Shown here in pieces: positions 1 through 5,860 of a stretch of 5,968 nucleotides of DNA. Below the pieces are notes generated by a model. That model was given only the letters and a program-made list of their open reading frames with translations. It was not told where the DNA came from and did no database searches. The position numbers and the translations under genes were made by a program. The stretch spans positions 1 to 5,968 of the forward strand of contig JAAURV010000203.1 of assembly GCA_012032065.1 (NCBI GenBank), given 5' to 3'. How positions within the stretch are numbered: the first letter of the stretch is position 1; every line of letters begins with the position of its first letter. The stretch is from Hyphomicrobiales bacterium (lineage in GTDB: Bacteria; Pseudomonadota; Alphaproteobacteria; Rhizobiales; Aestuariivirgaceae).

Positions 1-1
1 G

Positions 2-955
2 CGAGGCGCCGGATATGCGCGGATTGATTTCGCCGAGATAGACTTCGCGCGTATCGGTATCGATGAGGAAGTCCATGCAGAACGCGCCCTTGTAGCCCGC
101 CTTGTAAAGCCGGCCGCCCAAGCGCTGCGCCATGCGGAGCACGGCTTTCCTTTCCTTCTCGAGGCCGCCGGTGAAAACGTCGTTGCCGCACCAGCCGCCT
201 TTGTAGGGAGTAACTTCAGCAAAGCCCGTGATGTCGGTTTGGAGCGGACCAACGAGTGTGCCGTGTTTTGTCGCAACAGCCTCGACCGTGCCCGGAAGAT
301 GATTGATGCGACGCATCACCTTCAGATGCTCGTCCTTCATCTTCTCCGCATAATTGTCCCAGTCGGCTTGCGACTTGACGAAGAAGGTGGTGCGGCCAGA
401 GTCGCCATAAGGGGTCTGGACGACAAGATCGCCGCCGAGCTTCGCTGACTTCGCGAGCTTCACAAGCTGTTCGTAGCTCGACGCGCGGCCCATTGTGTTG
501 GGCGCGCTCTTGATTCCCGCTTCGTTGCCAAGCTGCGTCGTGACAATCTTGGAATCGATCTTCTTGCGAAGCCTGGCCGGCGGCAGCGCGATCTTCTGGC
601 CGAGTTCGGCGGCGAGCTTCTCTGTTTCCTCGTCGAACATCACGAGCAGCATGAGGCCGTCCCCACGCGCCTTCAAGCGCTCGCGCACTTCCTTATGGCG
701 GAGGAGGTAGTTGTTCACGTCCTCGATCGAGCGGAACTCGTGGGGCCCGTGTTCGCGCGGTACGCTGACCTTGGGATGCGTGCCGTCGAAGCTGTCGAAG
801 AAGTTGATGTACTCGAATTTGTTGATCCAGCGCCCCAGTCCCAGAATGTTGTAGGGAGTAGGCGACAGAAAGGTGATGGGCGTCTGGTTGCAGCGGAAGA
901 AGGCGTAAATTTCGGACAGGCTCGCAAGTTTGCGGCCCGAGGCGCGTTTGGCCAT
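2..955 (-). CDS. ATP-grasp (biotin carboxylase-like) protein, partial
   Basis: The reading frame is open from an ATG at 955 to the left edge, giving 318 residues with no stop, so only the N-terminal part is present. The sequence has ATP-grasp features: a glycine/serine nucleotide-loop region at about residues 178-192 (VVQTPYGDSGRTTFF) and the metal-binding signature EINPRISG at 309-316, where E309 and N311 are the expected Mg ligands. The N-terminus (MAKRASGRKLASLSEIYAFF) and the block TPYKGGWCGNDVF at 249-261 resemble a Rhizobiales family usually annotated as biotin carboxylase. Substrate and product are unknown; ATP-grasp enzymes join a carboxylate to a nucleophile through an acyl phosphate. 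A GGGGAG ribosome site 6 bases before the ATG at 955 favours that start; an in-frame ATG at 970 lies just upstream of that ribosome site. The gene is downstream of the PilZ gene on the same strand, 71 bases away, and may have its own transcription unit. The family match is confident; the specific reaction is not. Confidence 0.85.
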   Translation of the reverse strand, partial: MAKRASGRKLASLSEIYAFFRCNQTPITFLSPTPYNILGLGRWINKFEYINFFDSFDGTHPKVSVPREHGPHEFRSIEDVNNYLLRHKEVRERLKARGDGLMLLVMFDEETEKLAAELGQKIALPPARLRKKIDSKIVTTQLGNEAGIKSAPNTMGRASSYEQLVKLAKSAKLGGDLVVQTPYGDSGRTTFFVKSQADWDNYAEKMKDEHLKVMRRINHLPGTVEAVATKHGTLVGPLQTDITGFAEVTPYKGGWCGNDVFTGGLEKERKAVLRMAQRLGGRLYKAGYKGAFCMDFLIDTDTREVYLGEINPRISGAS

Positions 956-1009
956 TGACGTTCTCCCCATGACGGAAAACAATCTATGCCGAAAACCGTG
1001 AAAGCGGGA

Positions 1010-1028
1010 AGGGGCGGCTCGCGCCCCT
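1010..1028 (-). terminator. Short hairpin overlapping the PilZ stop codon; weak terminator candidate
   Basis: A 7-bp perfect stem (AGGGGCG/CGCCCCT) closes a 5-base loop and covers two bases of the TAG stop codon of the PilZ gene. On the minus strand it is followed by TCCCGCTTTCACGG, which has only a short T run, so intrinsic termination would be weak. It may separate PilZ transcription from the downstream ATP-grasp gene or protect the mRNA 3' end. Confidence 0.25.
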
Positions 1029-1626
1029 ACTTGATCTGTTCCTGAAGCTGGGTGCGGTCGAGCGGTCTGACGAACTCGATGGCAACGCCGGCATCGATAT
1101 AGCGCACGATCCGGCCGCGCATCTTGCCAAGCATGACATAGGTTCCGAGGCTCGGCAGAACCTCGACTTTGATCGCAGCGCCCGACAGCGAAATGTCCAT
1201 GACCTCGCAGCCGTAAACCCTGCCATCGGGAAGGGTGATGTTCGAGCGCGAGTCGCGGGGCTCGAAGCGGGCGTGGCGGCGGTTTTCCTCGCCGGCGCCG
1301 CCCGTCTGCTTCTCCGACAGCCACCTAAGGCGCGATTCAAGCCTTTCGAGGCGCGAACCCTTGAGCGCGAAGGCGACGCGGAAGCCGCCAGGCACGGGTT
1401 CGCCAGTGATCGCTTCGACGCGGCCCAATTCTTCGAGATAGGCCACGATCGACTGGCCGCCGGGCGGCACATGGCTGGTGACAAAGGTCGCGCCACTGGC
1501 TGATATGTCGTTCACTTGGCAGGGATATTCCGACATATCCGGCAGCATGTAGCGGCCGAACAAGGTCGATGAAATCGCCAGGGACGCATTGCCTTCGGGC
1601 GTTTGCTGCAGGGCAGTTAAGCTCAC
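1027..1626 (-). CDS. Tandem PilZ-domain protein, putative c-di-GMP receptor
   Basis: This is a 199-residue soluble protein with two PilZ-like modules. The C-terminal module is the convincing one: the RxxxR arginine motif RRHAR at residues 116-120, then DISLSG at 144-149, the D/NxSxxG motif that completes c-di-GMP binding in PilZ proteins. The N-terminal module (about residues 20-90) keeps NDISASG at 39-45 but shows no RxxxR, only GRYML at 24-28, so it probably does not bind the nucleotide and may serve as a structural or dimerising domain. No signal peptide or membrane segment is visible. The start is a GTG at 1626, with AAGAGG seven bases upstream. The gene lies 106 bases downstream of a PAS_5 gene on the same strand, which suggests linked sensory roles such as control of motility, polysaccharide or cell cycle. 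The target is not evident from sequence. Confidence 0.88.
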   Translation of the reverse strand: MSLTALQQTPEGNASLAISSTLFGRYMLPDMSEYPCQVNDISASGATFVTSHVPPGGQSIVAYLEELGRVEAITGEPVPGGFRVAFALKGSRLERLESRLRWLSEKQTGGAGEENRRHARFEPRDSRSNITLPDGRVYGCEVMDISLSGAAIKVEVLPSLGTYVMLGKMRGRIVRYIDAGVAIEFVRPLDRTQLQEQIK

Positions 1627-1675
1627 GTTCTAGCCTCTTCCTCTTCAAGCTCCCAAGTCATTCCCGGCAGGCATG

Positions 1676-1694
1676 GGTTTCCGGGACGGAAACC
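1676..1694 (-). promoter_or_regulatory. Perfect 8-bp inverted repeat in the PilZ upstream leader
   Basis: GGTTTCCG and CGGAAACC flank a 3-base spacer, about 50-68 bases upstream of the PilZ GTG. It could be a dimeric regulator's operator or an mRNA hairpin; no T tract follows on either strand, so it does not look like an intrinsic terminator for the PAS gene. On the minus strand, CTCTTC (1700-1695) immediately precedes the stem and is complementary to GAAGAG in the ribosome-binding region (1646-1635), so the leader could fold over the translation start. That folding is inference. Confidence 0.35.
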
Positions 1695-1720
1695 GAAGAG
1701 CTCAAGTTAACGGATGGGCT

Positions 1721-1736
1721 GTAAATGCGGCGTTAA
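1721..1736 (-). promoter_or_regulatory. CtrA-like site (TTAA-N7-TTTAC) upstream of the PilZ gene
   Basis: Read on the minus strand, TTAA-CGCCGCA-TTTAC departs by one base from the alphaproteobacterial CtrA consensus TTAA-N7-TTAAC. It lies about 95-110 bases upstream of the PilZ GTG and begins at the TAA stop of the PAS gene, so it is placed to control the PilZ gene alone. CtrA commonly regulates motility and c-di-GMP genes, which fits the neighbour. One short degenerate site is weak evidence. Confidence 0.3.
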
Positions 1737-2371
1737 GAACGTCGGAAGTTTAACTGCGGCCGCCCTGAATGATCTTGAAGGGCGCATTTCCGGGCCCGGA
1801 GGCCTTCGACCAGCCGGTCGCCCGGCAAGTGCTCGGTCCAGATGGCCCTCGCGCCGGAGAGTTCCAGGCTCGAAATTCCGTCGTAACCAAGATTGTCGAT
1901 ATCGCGGAATGGGAAAATGCCGCCGAAAACATGAATGCGAACGTCCTTGCGGGCCTGGAGCGGCAGGCCGATCAACTCCGCGCCGATCATCTGGCCGAGC
2001 GTGGTGTTCAGGCGAAAGCGTACAAGACAAGGTTGCAGACTGGTCACGACTCCATCAAACAGGCGCTTGATGGTCGCAGCTTCGAAATTGTCCCAGCCCG
2101 CCAAGGCGTCCTTGCCCGTCAATTCCTGGCGGAAGAGCTCACAGGTTCGGGTTCCCGCGAGACGCCATTTGAACGTTTGGCGGATATGGTCGCGTTCGAG
2201 CATGAAGAGGTTCGGCACAAGGGCGCGGATCTGCTGCAGATCGAGGTCGTCACGGGCAGGGGCCGCGCGCTCGGCGCGGATGCCTTCCCAGAACCGGAAG
2301 AGGGCGCGGCTGCCGGGATGAAGGATGTGGTTTTCGGCTTGGTTCGCTTCGTTTTTGTCGTTAACCAGCAT
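1733..2371 (-). CDS. PAS_5 family (former DUF1457) PAS-domain protein
   Basis: This is a 212-residue protein with a single PAS-like domain and no output domain. The N-terminal block from residue 24 (LFRFWEGIRAERAAPARDD) through IRALVPNLFMLE (48-59), followed by FKWRLAGTRTCELF and the ELTGKD segment, is the pattern of the PAS_5 family, which is abundant in Rhizobiales and Caulobacterales. PAS domains sense small ligands, redox or light and mediate protein contacts; the ligand here is unknown. There is no signal peptide or membrane segment, so it is likely cytoplasmic. The ATG at 2371 is preceded by GAGG at six-base spacing. It is co-directional with the PilZ gene downstream and divergent from the rhomboid gene, with 92 bases between the two starts. 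Family assignment is by remembered sequence pattern; the function is not known to me. Confidence 0.82.
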   Translation of the reverse strand: MLVNDKNEANQAENHILHPGSRALFRFWEGIRAERAAPARDDLDLQQIRALVPNLFMLERDHIRQTFKWRLAGTRTCELFRQELTGKDALAGWDNFEAATIKRLFDGVVTSLQPCLVRFRLNTTLGQMIGAELIGLPLQARKDVRIHVFGGIFPFRDIDNLGYDGISSLELSGARAIWTEHLPGDRLVEGLRARKCALQDHSGRPQLNFRRS

Positions 2372-2463
2372 TCGATACCTCGATGGCGCGAGCGCGCGCC
2401 GTGTTTCAATCGGGAACTCTCGATGCAGAAGGGTGCAGGGCGTGTGCCAGAGGGGGGATGCGC

Positions 2464-3180
2464 ATGAGCGCGCCCACTCCGGGCAATTTCGAACGGTCGG
2501 CCGGGCCGGTGTTCAATGTGCCTTGGGCAGTGGGCGCGCTGGCTTTGGCGCTGATCCTCATTCACGGGGTTCTATGGTTCGCCGGAGAAGAGTGGCAGAC
2601 ATGGGCCATCCTGACCCTCGCCTTTCTGCCCGCGCGCTACGGCGGAACGCCGGTGCCGACGCTGCCAGGCTCCGAGGTCTGGAGTTTCGTGACATATGCG
2701 CTGCTGCATGGAAGCTGGCAGCATCTGCTGTTCAATCTGATCTGGCTCGTGATTTTCGGAACCATCGTGGCGCGGCAGCTTGGCATAGCGAAGTTCTGTT
2801 TGCTGGCCGCGATTTCGGCTGCGGGCGGGGCGGCGGGAACGCTGGCGGCTTACTGGGGCAACATGGGCATCATGGTCGGCGCCTCTGGCGCGGTATCGGG
2901 CTTGTTGGGCGCTGCGATGCCGATCATGTATGGCAAACCAGCTGGAGAAGGCCGAGAGCCGCTGCGTTTTGTGGAGCTGATCCGCGATGGGCGCGCGCTG
3001 GCGTTTACCACCGTGTGGCTCGGATTAACGCTGTTCTCGGGCGCCACGGGATGGACTGGAAACAGCTTTGCCGACGATTTCAGGATCGCATGGGAGGCCC
3101 ATCTCGGAGGCTTCGTTGCGGGCTTGGCCGGGTTCCATGCGCTCTATCGCCGGAAACCTTTTCAAGCGGCCAATTCGTGA
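2464..3180 (+). CDS. Rhomboid family intramembrane serine protease
   Basis: This is a 238-residue polytopic membrane protein. The catalytic serine is S141 in GASG (139-142) at the start of a hydrophobic helix, and the catalytic histidine is H213 in EAHLGGFVAG (211-220). The conserved HGSWQHLLFN block (82-91) supplies H82, H87 and N91, typical of loop 1 and helix 2, with N91 expected in the oxyanion region. Hydrophobic stretches at about 19-40, 76-102, 110-130, 139-157, 178-195 and 211-228 fit the six-helix rhomboid core. All key residues are present, so an active protease that cleaves transmembrane substrates in the inner membrane is expected; the substrate is unknown. The reading frame is open further upstream, but a G-rich ribosome site at 2450-2457 gives six-base spacing to the ATG at 2464 and almost none to the in-frame ATG at 2458. 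A CBS-domain gene follows after 38 bases and may be co-transcribed. Confidence 0.93.
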   Translation: MSAPTPGNFERSAGPVFNVPWAVGALALALILIHGVLWFAGEEWQTWAILTLAFLPARYGGTPVPTLPGSEVWSFVTYALLHGSWQHLLFNLIWLVIFGTIVARQLGIAKFCLLAAISAAGGAAGTLAAYWGNMGIMVGASGAVSGLLGAAMPIMYGKPAGEGREPLRFVELIRDGRALAFTTVWLGLTLFSGATGWTGNSFADDFRIAWEAHLGGFVAGLAGFHALYRRKPFQAANS

Positions 3181-3218
3181 TAGAGTTGCGTGAGCTAGGT
3201 TGTTCATAGGAGGTCGCG

Positions 3219-3653
3219 ATGTCTGTCTCGCAGATCCTGAAGTCCAAGGGCAATGCCGTGGTCAGCGGGAAATCCGCCGACACGCTGGGGCATATCGCAA
3301 AACAGCTCGCCAGCCACCGCATCGGCGCCGTGCTGATCCTCGACGACAAGGGCGGAATCGCGGGGATCGTCTCGGAGCGCGATATCGTGCGCGCGGTGGC
3401 CAATCATGGGGCCGCAGCGCTGAACAAGACTGCCGGATCGATCATGACTCCGAAGGTGTTCACCTGCGAGACCGGCGATACGGAGAACGAACTGATGACG
3501 CTGATGACCCAACAGCGCATCCGGCATGTTCCGGTTGTCGATCAGGGCAAGCTCGCCGGCATGATTTCGATCGGCGACGTGGTGAAGCTCAGGATCGAAA
3601 ATATCGAGCGCGAAGCCGACGAAATGAAGGCTTACATCGCTTCGGCGGGTTGA
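3219..3653 (+). CDS. Tandem CBS-domain protein
   Basis: This is a 144-residue protein consisting almost entirely of two CBS motifs, about residues 8-65 and 75-131, which pair into one Bateman module. Typical signatures are HRIGAVLILDDKGGIAGIVS and ERDIVRAV in the first repeat, and IMTPKVFTC, RIRHVPVVDQGKLAGMIS and IGDVVK in the second. Such modules bind adenosine nucleotides (AMP, ATP, SAM or related ligands) and either regulate a partner or act as small stand-alone sensors; no effector domain is fused here. A strong AGGAGG at 3208-3213 lies five bases before the ATG. The gene is 38 bases after the rhomboid gene on the same strand, and its stop codon directly abuts the stop of the convergent hisI, leaving no intergenic base. 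Family is certain; the partner is unknown. Confidence 0.93.
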   Translation: MSVSQILKSKGNAVVSGKSADTLGHIAKQLASHRIGAVLILDDKGGIAGIVSERDIVRAVANHGAAALNKTAGSIMTPKVFTCETGDTENELMTLMTQQRIRHVPVVDQGKLAGMISIGDVVKLRIENIEREADEMKAYIASAG

Positions 3654-4061
3654 TCAGCGTCGGTAGATATCAGCCGGATTGTATAGCCGGACATCGTCGA
3701 CGATCGAAAGGCGTTTGCCCTCAAGCTTGCGATAGAAGCAGGATTTGCGGCCGGTATGGCAGGCTGCGCCTTTGCCTTGGTGCTCGGCCTTCACCAGCAA
3801 AACGTCCTGATCGCAATCCACGAGGATTTCGCGGACGGCCAGAGTTTCGCCGGATTGCTCGCCTTTTTTCCAGAGCGCCTTGCGCGAGCGGCTCCAGAGA
3901 TGAACCACTCCGGAAGATTGCGTGAGTTCGAGAGCTTCGCGATTCATGTGGGCAAACATCAGCACTCGATCGCTAGCAGCATCGCAGACGATTGCCGGAA
4001 TGAGGCCGTCCTTGTCGAAGACCGGCGCGAACTCCAGAGATTCCTCCGCGCCAGATGACAT
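3654..4061 (-). CDS. hisI: Phosphoribosyl-AMP cyclohydrolase
   Basis: HisI opens the adenine ring of phosphoribosyl-AMP to give ProFAR, the third step of histidine synthesis, in the cytoplasm. The 135-residue protein has the family hallmarks: FAHMNREAL (36-44), the WSRSRKALWKKGEQSG block (56-71), the Mg-binding DCDQD (82-86), and zinc ligands C83, C101 and C108 within AACHTGRKSCFYR. Length fits the monofunctional form; there is no fused HisE domain. The start is the ATG at 4061, because the folE TGA and this ATG overlap as TGATG and no good ribosome site is present, which points to translational coupling to folE. The frame is open upstream but that part lies inside folE. Other histidine genes are absent from the window, so hisI here is detached from a his operon, as in other rhizobia. 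Confidence 0.96.
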   Translation of the reverse strand: MSSGAEESLEFAPVFDKDGLIPAIVCDAASDRVLMFAHMNREALELTQSSGVVHLWSRSRKALWKKGEQSGETLAVREILVDCDQDVLLVKAEHQGKGAACHTGRKSCFYRKLEGKRLSIVDDVRLYNPADIYRR

Positions 4062-4705
4062 CAAAGCGAGAAGCCGCCGGACGGCGCGCGCACCAAATCC
4101 ATGAAGCGGGCTTGCAGCACCGGGTTCGATTTGAACTCGCCGGTGAACTGTGTGGTGATGGTGGCCACGTTGCGTTTGCCGATGCCGCGCATCGACATGC
4201 AAGTGTGAACCGCTTCGAGCATGACGGCCACGCCGCGCGGCTCCAGCGCATCTGCGATCGCGCCAGCAATCTGCGCGGTCATGGTTTCCTGGGTTTGCAG
4301 ACGGCGGGCGAAAATTTCCACGACACGGGCGAGCTTCGATATTCCGACCACCGACTTCGTCGGCAGATACGCCACGTGAGCGCGGCCTACGAACGGGGCC
4401 ATGTGGTGCTCGCAGTGCGAGTTGAATTCGATATCGCGCAGCATGACAATGTCGTCGTAGCCGCCCACCTCCTCGAAGGTGCGCGAAAGTACTTCGGACG
4501 GATCATCGTCGTAACCGCTGTAATACTCCCGGAATGCCTTGGCGACGCGCCTCGGCGTGTCGAGCAAGCCTTCGCGATCTGGATTGTCTCCAGTCCAGGC
4601 GAGGAGCGTTCTTACTGCCGCTTCGGCTTCTTCCTGCGATGGGCGCCGCAGGTCAGGCTTCTGCGGCGCGGCGTCGCGGTGAAGCTTCTTCACGATGGCG
4701 TCCAT
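4061..4705 (-). CDS. folE: GTP cyclohydrolase I
   Basis: FolE converts GTP to 7,8-dihydroneopterin triphosphate, the first committed step of tetrahydrofolate synthesis and also a possible source for queuosine or pterins. The 214-residue protein carries NSHCEHHMAPF (95-105) with zinc ligands C98 and H101 and catalytic H100, and HTCMSMRG (167-174) with H167 and zinc ligand C169, matching E. coli C110, H112, H113, H179 and C181. LQTQETMTAQIA (137-147 region) and VVGISKLARVVEIFARR are further family blocks. I chose the ATG at 4705 (MDAIVKK) because rhizobial FolE proteins start this way; the in-frame ATG at 4717 sits almost flush with GAGGGG and is the alternative, adding four residues. It is upstream of and overlaps hisI by one base (TGATG), forming a two-gene unit, and is divergent from the Fe-S scaffold gene. 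Confidence 0.96.
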   Translation of the reverse strand: MDAIVKKLHRDAAPQKPDLRRPSQEEAEAAVRTLLAWTGDNPDREGLLDTPRRVAKAFREYYSGYDDDPSEVLSRTFEEVGGYDDIVMLRDIEFNSHCEHHMAPFVGRAHVAYLPTKSVVGISKLARVVEIFARRLQTQETMTAQIAGAIADALEPRGVAVMLEAVHTCMSMRGIGKRNVATITTQFTGEFKSNPVLQARFMDLVRAPSGGFSL

Positions 4706-4757
4706 GAGACTGTTCATCCCCTCATTGTGGCTGGCACTCGAAGCCTTTACGCGCCCC

Positions 4758-4785
4758 ATATGGAACCAGATTACCTGAATGCAAG
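4758..4785 (-). promoter_or_regulatory. Candidate folE-hisI promoter
   Basis: On the minus strand CTTGCA (4785-4780) and CCATAT (4763-4758) are separated by 16 bases, close to the rhizobial housekeeping consensus CTTGAC-N17-CTATAT (4/6 and 5/6 matches). Initiation would fall near 4751, giving a leader of about 45 bases to the ATG at 4705. This is a manual match; not tested. Confidence 0.35.
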
Positions 4786-4786
4786 C

Positions 4787-4815
4787 CTTGGACCTTGGGC
4801 TGTTTGGTGCCATAT
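4787..4815 (+). promoter_or_regulatory. Candidate promoter of the Fe-S scaffold gene
   Basis: CTTGGA (4787-4792) and CCATAT (4810-4815) are exactly 17 bases apart, matching the rhizobial consensus CTTGAC-N17-CTATAT at 4/6 and 5/6 positions. Transcription would start near 4822, about 27 bases before the ATG at 4849. The -35 box starts two bases from the -35 of the opposing folE promoter candidate. Confidence 0.4.
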
Positions 4816-4848
4816 CATGGGCGAGAGGCATCCGCAATTCGTCAGCCC

Positions 4849-5292
4849 ATGATTAACGACATATACAATAAGCAAATTCTGGCCTTTGCCGCGGACATTC
4901 CGAGGCTCGGGCGGCTCGCCGCGCCGGATGCGACGGCGGTGGCGCATTCCAGGCTTTGCGGCTCGAAAGTGACTGTCGACCTCAAAATGGAAGAGGGGAA
5001 AGTCACCGATTTCGCTCACGACGTGAAAGCCTGCGCGCTGGGGCAGGCGTCCTCCTCGATCATGGCGCGCCATGTGGTGGGTTCGACGGCCGAGGAACTG
5101 AAAGACTTGCGCAGCCGCATGCATGCCATGCTGAAAGAGAATGGCCCGCCGCCCGGCGGGCGCTGGGCGGAGCTTGAAGCGCTTACTCCCGTGCGCGATT
5201 ACAAGGCGCGGCATGCTTCGACGCTGTTGACCTTCGACGCGGTGGCCGATGCGGTAGCGCAGGTCGAGGCTCGCGAGCCCGCGCAATCTTGA
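4849..5292 (+). CDS. IscU/NifU-N-like iron-sulfur scaffold protein, noncanonical ligands
   Basis: This 147-residue protein belongs to the IscU/NifU N-terminal family, which builds Fe-S clusters and passes them to apoproteins in the cytoplasm. Visible landmarks are an N-terminal MINDIYNKQIL with IPRLGRL (17-23), the first cysteine C37 in RLCGS, the second C62 in KACALGQASSSIMA (60-73), and a C-terminal KARHASTLLTFDAV (119-132). Compared with canonical IscU, C37, C62 and H122 are kept, but the Asp after the first Cys-Gly is Ser39 and the third cysteine is Ala123. It may therefore be a specialised carrier or chaperone rather than a classical scaffold. The ATG at 4849 is supported by the family start (DIYNKxIL) but has no good ribosome site; GTG at 4807 and TTG at 4795 are in frame upstream. 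It is divergent from folE and 38 bases upstream of the cupin gene. Rhizobial homologues next to folE are known to me; their function is not. Confidence 0.85.
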   Translation: MINDIYNKQILAFAADIPRLGRLAAPDATAVAHSRLCGSKVTVDLKMEEGKVTDFAHDVKACALGQASSSIMARHVVGSTAEELKDLRSRMHAMLKENGPPPGGRWAELEALTPVRDYKARHASTLLTFDAVADAVAQVEAREPAQS

Positions 5293-5330
5293 GTCGGGTT
5301 TCTTGTCGCGGAATTGAGGAGAAGATTTCC

Positions 5331-5798
5331 ATGAGCAAGCCATCAGCCATTCGCGCGCTCGATGTGGCCGCGCGCACCATGACGATCTACCCGCCGGAGT
5401 ATGCAGCGGCGCTTGCGGGGCGCGCGAAGCGGGCGCTTGGCGATCAGTTCGGGCTCACCCAGTTCGGCGTCAATCTTACCACGCTTGCTCCCGGAAGCTG
5501 GTCGGCCGAGCGGCACTGGCACGAGATGGAAGACGAGTTCATCTATGTGCTCGAAGGTGAGCTCACGCTGGTCGACGATCATGGCGAACATACGCTGACG
5601 CCCGGCATGTGCGCCGGGTTCAAGGCGGGCGTTCCGAATGGCCACAAGCTCGTCAACAAATCGAAATCGCCCGCGGCATTTCTCGAACTGGGCACGCGCT
5701 CGGCGGACGAGCGCTCGCATTATCCGGAGGCCGACATGCAAGGCGTCAAGGCCGGCGGCAAATGGCAGATCCTGCACAAGGACGGAATGCCGTACTAG
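5331..5798 (+). CDS. Small single-domain cupin protein
   Basis: This is a 155-residue protein with one conserved beta-barrel cupin domain. Cupin motif 1 is HWHEMEDEFIYVLEG (62-76), giving metal ligands H62, H64 and E68, and motif 2 is AGVPNGHKLVN (99-109) with H105, so all four ligands are present and a bound divalent metal is expected. The C-terminal tail with SHYPEADM (129-136) and GGKWQILHKDGMPY resembles the uncharacterised cupin group COG3837. Substrate and reaction are unknown: such proteins may be isomerases, dioxygenases or binding proteins. There is no signal peptide, so it is cytoplasmic. The ATG at 5331 is preceded by GAGGAG at nine-base spacing; a TTG at 5289 in the same frame overlaps the upstream gene's stop and has no such site. 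It follows the Fe-S scaffold gene after 38 bases and is probably co-transcribed. Two large hairpins follow its stop. Confidence 0.9.
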   Translation: MSKPSAIRALDVAARTMTIYPPEYAAALAGRAKRALGDQFGLTQFGVNLTTLAPGSWSAERHWHEMEDEFIYVLEGELTLVDDHGEHTLTPGMCAGFKAGVPNGHKLVNKSKSPAAFLELGTRSADERSHYPEADMQGVKAGGKWQILHKDGMPY

Positions 5799-5844
5799 CG
5801 CATAACGCGCTCAAGTGGAATCACTTGAGCGTTCAGTTATGCGC
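5798..5844 (+). repeat. Long bipartite hairpin with GAAT loop after the cupin gene
   Basis: Inner stem of 10 perfect pairs (5808-5817 with 5822-5831) closes a GAAT tetraloop; an outer stem of 9 pairs (5798-5806 with 5836-5844) is joined through an asymmetric bulge of about TTCA on the 3' side, with a possible G-U pair at its base. The stem begins at the last base of the cupin stop codon. There is no T run after it, so it is an mRNA 3' structure or a dispersed intergenic palindrome more than a classical terminator. Confidence 0.5.
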
Positions 5845-5860
5845 CAGATTCAAATTGCTG

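Noticed and set aside
1707..1736. Two TTAA tetramers (1707-1710 and 1733-1736) as a CtrA pair
   Set aside because: Their spacing of 22 bases does not fit TTAA-N7-TTAA; only the TTAA-N7-TTTA reading on the minus strand is kept, at low confidence.
1769..2467. Long 232-codon plus-strand open frame opposite the PAS gene
   Set aside because: It lies antisense to a well-supported PAS_5 gene with a good ribosome site, and its translation is a low-complexity shadow with no recognisable family.
2325..3209. 294-codon frame overlapping the rhomboid gene
   Set aside because: It is out of frame with the rhomboid catalytic motifs, arginine-rich and without a family pattern.
4756..4763. CCATATGG palindrome in the folE/scaffold divergent region
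   Set aside because: Eight-base palindromes occur by chance, and this one overlaps the -10 candidate for folE, which explains it adequately.
4055..4852. Plus-strand open frame of 265 codons opposite folE
   Set aside because: It is the mirror of folE, whose zinc and catalytic motifs are unmistakable; the high GC content keeps the opposite strand free of stops.
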